Shown here: in pieces, positions 36,480-49,500 of the stretch
Layout: every line of letters begins with the position of its first letter
Position numbering within the stretch: the stretch's first letter is position 1
Assembly (NCBI RefSeq): GCF_964355755.1
Contig: NC_092671.1
Coordinates: forward strand, 34,801,304-34,865,303
DNA length: 64,000 nucleotides
Origin: Antedon mediterranea
Taxonomy: Eukaryota; Echinodermata; Crinoidea; Comatulida; Antedonidae
Direction of reading: 5' to 3'
The notes under the pieces: generated by a model
Seen by the model: only the letters and a program-made list of their open reading frames with translations
What the model was told of the DNA's origin: nothing
Database searches by the model: none
Made by a program: the position numbers and the translations under genes

Positions 36480-36608
36480 TGCCCACCATGTAGTAGATGT
36501 GGAAGCAGCAATACGTAACTACTTCAACTTCCGGGTTTTGTTAGCGCATGCTCTTTAATTTTTAGCCGTGTCCATGAAAAATGGCGACGAGCATAGTCAC
36601 GAGATCAG
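36480..36608 (+). promoter_or_regulatory. candidate DNAJC13 promoter and 5' leader exon
   Basis: A segment around 36480-36608 holds GAAAAATGGCGACGAGC, which matches the YY1-type AANATGGCG motif common at the start of housekeeping genes. It ends at a possible donor, CAG|GTTAAG, at 36609. Splicing to the acceptor at 37559-37560 would join it to the exon with the DNAJC13 start codon. Two ATGs here (36574 and 36581) are out of frame with the main start and would act as upstream ORFs. The exact transcription start cannot be seen. Confidence 0.4.
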
Positions 36609-37575
36609 GTTAAGATAATTCTACGAAATTTGTCTTTCCCGTTATTGATTAAGTTTAAAAGTTTGGTAAGACGAAGTCGAATAAATTAGTTAATATTTGC
36701 AATTATAAAATTTATATTATTTGTAGTGTTATTCTGATAATTGATTATTGTAAACAACTTGGCTAGGCCCTGCTTGAAAATCACCGGTCCATGCGCGAGA
36801 GAGGGAGGAAAGGTCATTCGATTAGGGTCGGCCGCCCTTCCTACTAATAATACTGTAAATTGGCCTCAAGTGGTTAGCCAGGCTTAGGTAGTAGGCCAGT
36901 AACGTTGTTCCTAAAATGTTATAAACTGGAGATATTATTAACCAAGGTTATTTGTTACTACAATATTCTTTTTAAAATAAACATTCATTAAATGATTTTA
37001 AATTTTAATAATTTTGAATTAAAAATATTTTTTCATCCATATAGGCCTAGCCTAGGCTAGGCCTATCTAATTTTTTTGTCTCGCACTTATATACACGATT
37101 TTACGTGCTACGTAAGCCACTTTGCAGAGATGGCAAACAGTGATATGACAAACCAAAGTGTTAAAAAACAAAAATAACATACCTAGGCCTAGCATTTACA
37201 GGGGGAATTCAGGACACAATGTTAATTTAAAGGGAGGGTCGTATGAGAAAATTTTTACTGTAAATTGTTCTTAAAAGATTGGCCTACATCACTGTATGAT
37301 TGAATTTTATATCTAATTGTACTATGTAGCCTGTATGAGCCTAACTTCATATAAGTATCTAGTAGTAGTAGGTCGTTTGGTTGAAACAACCTTTGCAAAT
37401 AAATTTGAGGCTCAGCTGAATGGGCTTGTGAGAAACTGGTAATATAACAATTTAAAAATTAAATTCTTGATATTTATAAATATACTGTACTTTACATTAG
37501 AACTTTGATTTAAATTTTATTTTTAAGAATATTAGAATATTTTTTGATGTTTGTGTGAAGAGATATTGGAACAAA

Positions 37576-40500
37576 ATGTCAGAAAGTAAGACGATACCAA
37601 AGAAGGGAAATGTGGATGTAGCTAGCTACTTTACAACAAAACACTCCTGGAGGGGCAAGTAAGTACACTACAAATATTTATTATAAAAATAAACGAGTTG
37701 TAGTGGAGCTGTAGCTTGAAGTAACATGCTTGCCTTCCAATCCCAAGGTTCAGGGTTCAATCCTTACCAAGTGCCAGGGTTGTAACTCCACTCTCTAAGC
37801 CTCAAATGAGATTTAGTTTATAAGCACAATAAAGTATAAAATAGTTTATCCATCCTGTAATTAGTGAGTTTGTGCTCGCTGCTGGATGCGTATAAAATAA
37901 AAATAAGTAATCAAAACAAAAGTACTGAAGTAAGGTCATTTTGAATAATTTATTGTAGAGTGCAGCACCATTATCTAAAAATAATATACAAAAAATGAAT
38001 GTTTATGAGTTAGATGGTGAGAATATTTCATGAGTTAAACAATTGACAGTTATAGCAATATAACAAAGTGTGTTATATAGTATAACTACATCTGAACAAT
38101 TCCAATTTATTATAATTGATTTGTACCTTATAACGTTATTATTTTGTGTGTCTGTTCCTCCAACTTTGTTGTGTGTATTCCTCCAACTTTGTTGTGTGTA
38201 TTCTTCCAACTTTATTGTGTGTATTCCTCCAACTTTGTTGTGTGTATTCCTCCAACTTTGTTGTGTGTATTCCTCCAACTTTGTTGTGTGTATTCCTCCA
38301 ACTTTGTTGTGTGTATTCCTCCAACTTTGTTGTGTGTATTCCTCCAACTTTGTTGCGTGTATTCCTCCAACTTTGTTGCGTGTATTCCTCCAACTTTGTT
38401 GCGTGTATTCCTCCAACTTTGTTGTGTATATTCCTCCAACTTTATTGTGTGTATTCCTCCAACTTTATTGTGTGTATTCCTCCAACTTTGTTGTGTATAT
38501 TCCTCCAACTTTGTTGTGTGTATTCCTCCAACTTTGTTGTGTGTATTCCTCCAACTTTGTTGTGTGTATTCCTCCAACTTTGTTGCGTGTATTCCTCCAA
38601 CTTTATTGTGTGTATTCCTCCAACTTTGTTGTGTGTATTCCTCCAACTTTGTTGTGTGTATTCCTCCAACTTTGTTGCGTGTATTCCTCCAACTTTGTTG
38701 CGTGTATTCCTCCAACTTTGTTGCGTGTATTCCTCCAACTTTGTTGCGTGTATTCCTCCAACTTTGTTGTGTGTATTCCTCCAACTTTGTTGTGTGTATT
38801 CCTCCAACTTTGTTGTGTGTATTCCTCCAACTTTATTGTGTGTATTCCTCCAACTTTGTTGCGTGTATTCCTCCAACTTTGTTGTGTGTATTCCTCCAAC
38901 TTTGTTGTGTGTATTCCTCCAACTTTGTTGTGTGTTTTGAGGATTTTACCTAATGTATGTCGTAAAAGTGAATTTTATATTTTTGAGTTTACAGCACTAC
39001 TAAGATTATTGTTATTCTGTTATTATTATGTTTTAAGTGATTTCTGCAAATATGTTAAATCAATTATGTTTTTTCTAACTGAGTTCAGTCTTTCTAAATA
39101 AGTCTATGTTGGGGTTGAAACTAGCTACAGTATAGCAATCTGCGAAAGCTTGGTGTAGCAGAAGTTTTAAAGGCAGGCTAGTCATCAAGAGGCCATGATT
39201 TTTATTCGCATCAGAAAATTACTGAAGTGCTCTTAATGTTCTGAACGTTGAGCAGAATTAAGTCAGAGTTGACCAAAATATCTGACTTATTGTTGAGTAT
39301 AAACAACTAATTTCTTCATAATAACCTGAGTTTTTGTTAAAAATTCAGATACAAAAGAATTTTTGCTGTTGGTACCAAGGGAGTGACCACATATAACCCT
39401 GGAACTTTAGAAAATACAAACCATGTAAGTACTCTAACTACTGCAATTGTGTTTTGTTGTAAAACCCTAATATACGATAGCATATTCTTATTCTTTATTG
39501 CAAATAACATAAAAAAAACAACAAACAACCACAAAGTAAGTGGCAGGAAACACCAAAGGGAACTAAACCCCTGTGGCTAAGAGCCAGTGTTACCCTTACC
39601 CAGTGTTAACCTGCAGAGGGATGCTTCAGGTGGGCGGAGGGGAAGGGCTGTAGTAAAATTAAGCTTAAAGTAATGCTTAGGCTTAACTTTGTCCTTGCCA
39701 TTACAATACCCAACATCCCCAAACATCACAATGACATTAAGTTATTATTTATTCAGGCAAAAGATCAATTTTACAAAATATAATACAAGTTAACAAATAC
39801 GACGCAAGGAGAAAATACATCATTCTTGTGTTTTAAACTATTCAAACAAATACATTTTTTTTAGTGGATGTATGAAGAATTTGTGAGTATTGGCCCGAAT
39901 GTAAAAGCTCAAACTACCAATGAGTTCAGCATTGTTTTCCGACGTGGCAAGAAGAATGAATCAATGCGCTTTTCAACGGAACACCGAGCTGATCTCGTTA
40001 CAGAAGCCATGGTACATATATACCGTATATGCTCAGGTTTAATCCCACCCCCTACTTTATGTCTGATTTCACAGGCATATCCATGGGTATAGTCCAAGTA
40101 TGTATGGATGTAGGCCTCTCTTTAGCCAAATCAAATGACTTTTTACAAGAAATGCTTACCATTTTTTCATGAACCAGGGTTGCCCGGGTATAGTCCCACC
40201 CCCCAAAGTTGGCCTAATTTGATTTCTAGATGGGTGAAATTTTACCAGAGGATATACGGTACTTTATTTTTATAAGTTAATTTTTTAGTCCAGGAACTAA
40301 GCAAATGTTTGACCTACTAAAATTGACGTAATACGAGAACACGTTTTGACAATTTGCCAATGCTATTTATTATTGATGTTTTACTTCATGGTTCGTATTC
40401 CATATTTTTGTAAATCTCAAGCAATTTAGTTTTTAAAATTTTAAAATTTCTTTTCTTGTTTTATATCTCGTTTTCTTAATTACGCTCTCTGAACTTTTAT

Positions 40501-43500
40501 TTACTTTCAGAGATTCAAGGAACAATTTTGTGGATACAAGTCCAAGTCAAAAGTTAGTTACTAACTGTTGTTTTAAGCATTGTTTTTTTTAATTTAATAA
40601 AATATCTCAGTAAATTATTAATTTAAGATTATGAATATTTATTATGTTTAAATTATGTTTATATTATGAACATTGTACATGGTGATAAATAAAAATAACA
40701 ATTTCACCAAAAGCTTTCTTTCTCCAATTTAAAAAAAAAAATTACCAATGCATACTGTAGATCAGTGATGAAACAAATACTAACTCAAGCTTGTCATTGC
40801 TTTACTAACACAATACCAGTATGTATCAATATAAAATGTTTAAATTTTAGCCAAATGAGGCAGCCGTTATTGCATTACAATTTTAACTATTATTTCATGC
40901 ATAATACTTTTAATTTATTAACTTTGTTTCCTTTTTAATTGTCTTTTTACAGCGTTTTAATTGTTACAAACATCACTGGAGTGAAAACCGTGTGCCTGTT
41001 ATACTTGACATCAACGATTGCGGAATCGATCAAGTGAATGCTGCAACTAATAAAATTCTTACTACCTACTACTATAAAGATATTGAAGGCTTTACCCAAG
41101 TTAGTATCGACTCTTTACTTTTAATAGCTCGCTAAACTGTCACTGTAAAATAATTGCCAGTAGAAAATGTATTTGCCTTCCATTCCTAAAGCTCTTTCTA
41201 TCAAACTTTATGTGACAAAAAAATGAGATATATATAGACATGATGATGTCATATAACTACCATATTTTGGCATACCACTACCATATTTAGGCACAGCACA
41301 TTTTTTTTGTCAAACTAGTTTGATAGTGCAGACAGAGCTTAAGGTTAATTTCCAAAAACAAATCCTAACCTAGTTCCATGATTGTAGATTCTGACCTAGT
41401 GCCAGATGGGTAAAACTATTTATTAGACCCTCTACGCAAACAGCAATGCAGCGCCTACAATAATCGGCAAACTGAATAGTGTGCGAGGTTCAAATTCCAC
41501 TGTATGTACATAGGACCAACTTGTATAACTGTTTAATTTCTTTCTTATTCTTTAGGTTAGTGGTTATCCTGGTGGATTTGCTATTATCTACGGTGGTTTT
41601 AGTCGACTGGTAAGTTTCTTTGAAAATTTCCATTCTATTATAACAAGAACGTTTAAAGATGTACAGATGTCCCGAAAAAACATGAAAAATGAAGATTATT
41701 AAAATCAGACTTTTAATAAACCATTTTGCAGCTTTAATACAGTTATTAACTTCTATAGAAAAAAAACCCCAACAAATAAATGAATAATTTTAACCAAAAA
41801 CTCATTGTCTGACAGACAATTTATGTATTATTTGTTCTTTAAATTACATTTTTTTCTGGTAAATATTTTGTTTCCATTCAATTTTGGTCAAATTTTTATT
41901 TATTATTTTTCAGGGGGACAATATATCTTAAATGTATCTAGCTAGCATTTTTTTAACACATTTTCTTTACAGCATTTATTTGCATCAGACCAGAGGGATG
42001 ACTTACTAAAGTATGCCATTGAATGCGCAGGTTGTTATATTGGCATCACGCTCCGCACACGGAAAGACCCAATCACCTTCGACCAGTTTGTGTTAAATAG
42101 ATTTGGAAAATACAGGTAAAAGGACTATTTTAAATAAACAAATAGATGTGAGAAAAGGAATAGAAAATGTAATGATAAAATTAATATGACAAAGATATAA
42201 TACCTGAAAAGGTTAGTCTATTACGTGTCTAGCTTACCTGGATAAACTGACATAGGCCTTATCCCCTTTAAAGGGAGAACATAACCCGAAAAGTAAAACA
42301 TTTTTCTGAACTCCCCTCCAAGACAGTGGTATCGCTGATAAATCTTCGCTGGGATGCTAGAAACCATTTTCATAAAGTTTAATAGCATTTGCTTAACTTT
42401 TGTTTTTATGAAGAACAAATTGAATTTTATGTAATAAATGTTTAATTTTGCTTTTCAGTGATGACAACAGTATGACATCATTAGCAGAATTCAATGTTCA
42501 AAAATATTCGCAGCGCCATGTAGACCCTGTGAGGCGTGTTCTATGTCTGACAGAAACGTGCTTAGTAGAGCGAGACCCTGCTACATACAACACAGTATCC
42601 GCTAAGCCTTTGTGTGATGTAAGGTTTTTATTCCTTATTATAATAATTTTCTTCATTTAAAGTTTGAAATTAAGAAATGTTTTGAGTAGAATTTGTTCTT
42701 TTCTATCATTCATATATTCTTTCTGTATTCTTTCTCTCTGCTGTTGGATTTGACTTGAAATAAAAAAAAAAATTGTTAATAAAGTATCCTATAAAAATGA
42801 GCTATACTGTGGCATAGTGTTTTAGCATTTTCTTATCAGCCTGGCGTCCTGGGTTCAAGTCCTGACTCATACTCAGTACTAGGATATTTCTTATGTGCGA
42901 TTGATAATTTGACACGCTGATGGATTTTTCATATCAAGAATGAGTGAACAAACATATTTCAGTCTGAAAGTTTATTTATATTATTTTTTCATTTTTTTAT
43001 GTTTAGGTATTTGCATTAGTACGAAGTCAGGAAAGCCCTCAAATATTCTTCATAGAGTTTGTCAAAGGTTATCAGAGGAAATTCTCATCAACAGACAGGT
43101 ATTATTACATAGATTTTGTTTTTATGACTTGCACTGCTATTTTGATTTAGGTCTAAGTTATCCCTAGGCAAGAGAATTTATTATGTCTTGGCTATGCCTA
43201 GACTAGACTAGAGGTTCTCTTTATGTGTTGGATATGCCTTTCTGATGCCTAGCCTTAAGACTTTCTGCTGTAAAGAATTATGTCTTTTCTAGGTTTAAAT
43301 CGTGAGTACCATGTGGTCTCTCCCTATTTTTTAATAGGTTTTCTTTATCTTGATCCTTATTATTAACTCCTGTCCACAAAGGTAATCTTATTATTTTTAT
43401 ATATTTCTCATGTAACAGGGACAACTTAATAGCTAGTGTGCTAGATGGTGTGAGAGCAAGTGGCAATCGGGATGCTCATGTCAAGATGACGTTCTCAAAT

Positions 43501-46500
43501 CGGGGTCTTCGTCACGCGCCATACTACGTACCAGTAGACGAGGAAGTGGAAGCCCATCATTTGAAGTTTCTCGCATCACCACCAAGTTCGTTTAATACAA
43601 CTCTTTTTTTACCCTCCAATTAAAGACTCTTTGCCCACTGTTTTGGTATCTTTAGAATTGTTTTAACTTAGATGACCACTGTTGTAGCTAATTATGGACT
43701 TCAAAGGAGCAATATTTAAAGTGGAGTCATCATTAATTTTAGTGGTTTTGATTGGAGTTGTCTCATTGGAGTTGTCTCTCATTGGAGTGAGTCTCTCATT
43801 GGAGTGAGTCTTTCAAAAGACTGGTCTCTAAAATAAATACAATAACATTTTTTTACACATTTTTTAAAACCCCAATTTGCAATAAATTTACTTAGATATA
43901 CAGGCTTTTCAAGCCATACTCCTCTGATACATTTTTATTTTTAAAACTTATTTTTTTATATGTATTTTGTTGATTTTAGGTATCAGCTTTGCAGATGCTG
44001 TTGTTCGTTTCAACAGCAATGTATCATATAGTGGTCTACTCCATGCTGTCACGCAAGATGTAAGAAATTTCACTTTTCTTTATTTATTTATTTATTTGAC
44101 AATAAGCAAAGTGGTCTAAGGGTTTGCTTTGACAAAAAGCTGTGTCCGCAACCTCTGTAACATAAAACAGTAGTAGTAAAATCTTACAAAATAATGTTAA
44201 TGCTACACAGTGTTTCTAATCAACACTGAATTTTAACTATGTTTGGATATTTTTTGATTCAGAAATTATAACTGTTTCTGAAAAATGACTTTCTAATATT
44301 TAAGATTTTAATACTAGATTGATGCACAATAAAGTCGATCTGTATTTTTGGGAAGTTTCGAGTTAGATTTGTTATCTGTATTATTTATATTCTAACCATA
44401 CCACCAAATGTATTCAGTGAACTTTGTTAACCTGAAGCCTCTTTGATTTATTGATTAAGGCACTCGCCATGTTATTGAGAGGTCACAGATAATAAACATA
44501 GCACTTTTTTTGCCAATAGGGGTTTTTCACAGACAACAAGGAGAAGATGATTAATGTTGCATTGCTAGCATTGTTGGCAAAGGAAGGTAACAAATAATCT
44601 TGTTTATGTTCTGTATTGTTAAAAGAATAGCGTTCTTTTCCAAGCTGGTATCACAGTGCTTAGAAGGTGAATTTTGAAAACAGATTTAAACTGTCTCAAA
44701 AGGTGTTCGCTTATGTTACAAAACTTTCTACCAAAAGCCAAACCTTTTAGCGTGCTAAACACAAATATTTTCTTCATTCTAAATGCTAAGACCTCTTAAT
44801 TATATTAATATTTAACTGTGTTTTATAAAAACAGTATTTTGTATAGAAATTGCATTCAAATGTTTCTGAAATGGAAGTCTTTTATACAAGTGGTGTCCTC
44901 ACAGGGAAGTTCAACTTGATTTTTATATTATATATATATTGATTTGTTTATAGGTGATCAGAATACTATATCTGCTGTTGAGTTAGAGAGCCAATTTCAA
45001 GCTTTACGTCGGCTAGTAGCCTCTAAGGCTGGATTTGGTGCATTTACACAAATTCCAAAGTGAGTCTAAATCAAGTATTGATAGTTTTATTTATCATTCA
45101 TATTTTAGATATAGTAAAGTTTTTTGAAATACATATAAATTCTTTTCAGATTTCGTGAAAAAGTAGGCATTAAAGTTGTAAAAGCGTTAAAACGGCAGGA
45201 TGATGGCGTGACGCATGCAGCTATTGATATGTTATCAGCCCTTATGCAGGTACGTGCATGTATTGTATTTTTTGTGATGGTTGTCACTGTGCGGCTAATG
45301 CCACAGTACTGATTAGTGGAGTCTGTTAGGGCTGAAATAAGGGTGTTTGGTTCAGTTTCTTTCAAAACCACCAAATTTGGTATACAGGTTGCCCACCATC
45401 TACGAATTCAATTTTTGATGGTCGCCAAGAAAAATGATTCCTTGGGATCTCCCTAATTTGCATAATTTAAAATGGCGGACATTTTTGCTTAAACAGTCTA
45501 TATCTCTGAAACAACTGGTCATAGAGAGTTGATTTTTAGCTCCAAATGTTCAGAACATAAACATTCCTATTTACTATGTAGATAGAAAATACTAATTTAC
45601 ATTCTCAACTTTATTTCTTTTTTTGGAATTCATCGTGTACAGCAAACCTCTACGTTATAATAATCGTATAAAATCATAAAACCTCTACCCTTTGTAGTGT
45701 ACAACGTTATATTTCTTTATGTATATTTACAGCCTATGCATGATGATTATGATCTTCGCCAAGAGCAGTTAAACAAAACTTCACTTCTTTCATCTAAAAA
45801 GTTTCTAGAAAGCCTGCTAGACCTGTTCAGTACTCATGTGGTATGTACCAAACAAAGTATAACATTTTTTTTTAAAGATTTATTGTCCCCCTGACAAAAT
45901 GATTGCTGAATATTTTTTCGTGAATAATTTATTAAAACTATAAAATTGTTTTCATCTTTGTTTTTCATGTTTTGATGACTATACACTATTGTACAAACTG
46001 TCATTAACAATGCTATTAGACTGTATAGTTATGTAATGGTATTTTAGCTTGGAAAATAACATGCTTGATTTCTTACCAATCTCATAAGGTCATGGGTTCA
46101 ATCCTGACCTAGTACTATCTATCCAACAAGGATGTCTGCTTTAATTTTATTCTATCATGATTTTTTTTGCAATTAAATGTTGCCTATTTGTGTATTATAA
46201 ATATGATAAAAAATGATATGGTTTTGAATTATTGTTACAAACATATGTGTTATATTATTTGTAAACAGGTTCGTGGCACTGGAGCCTTGGTTATCACGTC
46301 ATTGCTCGACTTTTTAACCTTTGCTCTTTGTGCGCCATACAGCGAGACAACAGACGGGAACCTTTTTGATTCTCTGTTGGAACAAGTGGCAGGAAAGGGC
46401 AGAGTTCTTTACAAGCTGTTTCAGGTTTGTATAGCATTCTACACCCAAATTTGTGACCAAAAAATGTGATTTGCCCACATATGTCATATCACTGCTATAT

Positions 46501-49500
46501 TTGTGCATATCACTACCATATTTAGGCACATCACACTTTTTTTGTCAAATTAGTTTGATAGTGTGAGCTCATTGTACTCGGCCTTGGCATTATGTGGTAG
46601 GGTGGCCAATTCCTTTCCTTTTTCTCCCTAGTATTTTCAACCAGGTACCAGGAGTTGTCAGGAAATTGAACCCGGGTCTCTCTGACAGTCAAGTGTCCTA
46701 ACCACTCGGCTACCCAACTCCTTAATTTACTTGAAATGTGTAATTATGATATTATTTAACATTTCTATTACAGCATCCCTCTATGACAGTTGTGAAAGGA
46801 GCTGGGCTGGTAATGAAAGCCATCATCGAGGTAAGTTTCTTCATTTCAATAGAATAAATCTAAACTTAAAACTAATATTTTGGCTTGATTCAACTTGGGT
46901 CTAAACTAAACTTTTTGTAATGAAGTTAATTGCGTAATATAGGCCTTTTGAAGGGGAAATTATTAAAAAATTAATTGATTACGTAACAATTATCTTAATT
47001 ATTAGGAGGGAGATGCTGAGATTGCTGCCAAGATGCAAGACCTTGCGTTAGCAGAGGGCGCACTTCCAAGACACCTTCATACGTCTATGTTCACAACGAG
47101 TTCAGATGGAAGAATGTTAACAAATAGGCAAGTACTGGTGCTGTGATTGTAAATTCTGTTATATGTTGTATTACAGAACTATTTTTATTTCTTCAAATTT
47201 TAATTCACAATCAACAGCACATTTACAGACTGGAATACATAAAACACAACACACACATCGACCACAAGAACCAAATATCATTATTTTGACTATATTTTTT
47301 ATTAAAAATTGTTTAATTTGTTGTTATACTTTAGGCAATTAAGCCGGCATTTGGTTGCCCTCTGGGTTACAGGACATCCAACAGCGATGGCGCTTCTTAA
47401 ACGAATTCTAGTAAGTCGATTCTTTGTTATCATAACCACAAAAATAGACGAAAGAGAAACTAGGCCAAGGCCTAAACCATTCTTTCAAACGGCAGGCTCT
47501 AATTTTAGATGTAGAGTAAATTATAACAATTATAGGCGGCACACACTAAAGCTCTCTCTACACTATCAAACTTTATGTGACAACAAATGTGATGTGCTCA
47601 TATATGCACATGATGATGTCACATGACTATCACATTTGGTCATATCACTACCATATTTGGGCACATCATACTTTTTTTCACAGAGCTTAATGGTTGATTT
47701 TCGAACACAATTAGTCAACAGCCTAGCATTGTGTTATCAAACGCTCATTGTAACCAAAATAAACATGCATATAACGAATTGCACTTGCATATAACAAAAT
47801 TGCACTAGCTTATAACAAAATTGAACTTGCATATAACAAAATTGAACTTGCATATAACAAAATTGCACTCGCTTATAACAAAAATATACTGTGGATATAA
47901 TTGGTCATTGGAGCAGTTTATATGAATATCATGTGACCCACAATTCTCCAATCAAGCGACAAGGATCTACTCAGGCGTGTTATACTACAAATTAATTTAC
48001 TTTATTTGGGTTTTTTTCCAGCCTACTGGTCTTCTTAGTTACCTAGACTGCAACGACAAGGTTCCAGATAAAGAGCGTGACCTTATCAATGTTAGAGATA
48101 ATCTCAAAATGGCACAGGTATACGTATTACTCGGAACTACTATTTAAAATAAAAAAGGGGGAAACTATGTAGAGGAGATATTAAGAGAATTCAGAAGGTT
48201 AGGGTCTGATACCATAACTCTTTGGTCTGCAAAAGTAATCCCATTAGGCTTCTTTTCGAGAATATCAAAGGAACAAGGTGTTTTAATGCCACATACCTTG
48301 TGATGCAGATACAATATATGATCAAGTTTATATCGTACATTTCTTTTGCAGTTTAATTATTGTAAACTAGGTAATGTCTCAAAAATCCTATTGTAGTAGC
48401 AATTCACAAAATTTACATCATTCATTTCGAAAAGAAGCCCCTCTATTTAGTTTTCAAAAGTAATCTTGAAAAGAAGCCCATCTCTAAAAATGGCCCATCT
48501 TTAAAAGAAGCCCGCCCAAGAGTACTAAAAAAAGCCCATAAGCTTCATTTCAAGGTTTTACGGTATATAGAGTATTCCTAAGAAATTAATCTTTCAGTCA
48601 AATGTTAAAGTTGCAAAATGTTAATTTACAGGACCAGTCAAAGAAGCCAGGTGCTGCACGTCTACAGTGGCAGCAAGTAGAGAACATGTTGCTTCACTGG
48701 AAACAACGTGTAGGCCTAGAAAGAAAAAAGATGGACGTACGTATTACATAATTATTGTATAATTACATACTACGTAGTTTGGCTGTTTTGGCTTCATACA
48801 TTTTACACTCTTAAGCTCTGTCTAAACTATCAAACTTTATGTAACAAAAAAATGTGATGTGCCCATATATGGACATGATGATGTCATATTACTACCATAT
48901 TTTGGCATATTACCACCATATCAAACTAGCGTGATGGTGTAGACAGAGCTTTACTCTGAATATGAAAATGGCTTTACAATGACATTCGGTTTTTTTTAAC
49001 GTGAGCCAATACTATTTGAATATAAACATTATTTCGGTGTGAACTAGGAATATCTTGATTCGAAGCAATAAGCATTGCTATTCTGCCATAAATTAATATC
49101 AAACTTGAATGCGTTCTTCTTTATGTTTTATTTATGTTAATAAATTGTTAGGGGGTTTTGCACTTTTGCCATGGTTACATAAAAGCATTTATTTTTTTCC
49201 TCAAAATAATATCTGGGCTGTTGTGGTATTTTATATTTAATAACAGAGGTGCATTGTGAAATTATAATATTGCATTATGGGAATAATTTGCATTTCAAAT
49301 TTGTTATATTATACTGCATTGTGGTATTTATATTTATTTTAATATGTTTATATTATATAATTATATTTCGAAAACACCCCGAATGTTTTGCAATTTTTTA
49401 AATAATTTTTATCAGCTGTGATTAAACTCCAACAACATTAGCAACATTATTTAGACATCACCATAAACACTTTGGTGTCAATCAACGACTTATGAAAGTT

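Noticed and set aside
38003-39101. Long open frames (up to 343 codons) on both strands
   Set aside because: They are products of a stop-free 23-bp tandem repeat; all frames give the same cyclic peptide and none has homology.
39868-40092. Continuous frame read as a 74-residue protein
   Set aside because: It is DNAJC13 exon 3 running into its intron; the part after 40011 is MITE sequence.
46651-46721. Functional tRNA gene
   Set aside because: Acceptor ends pair, but the anticodon arm does not, and SINE-type sequence follows.
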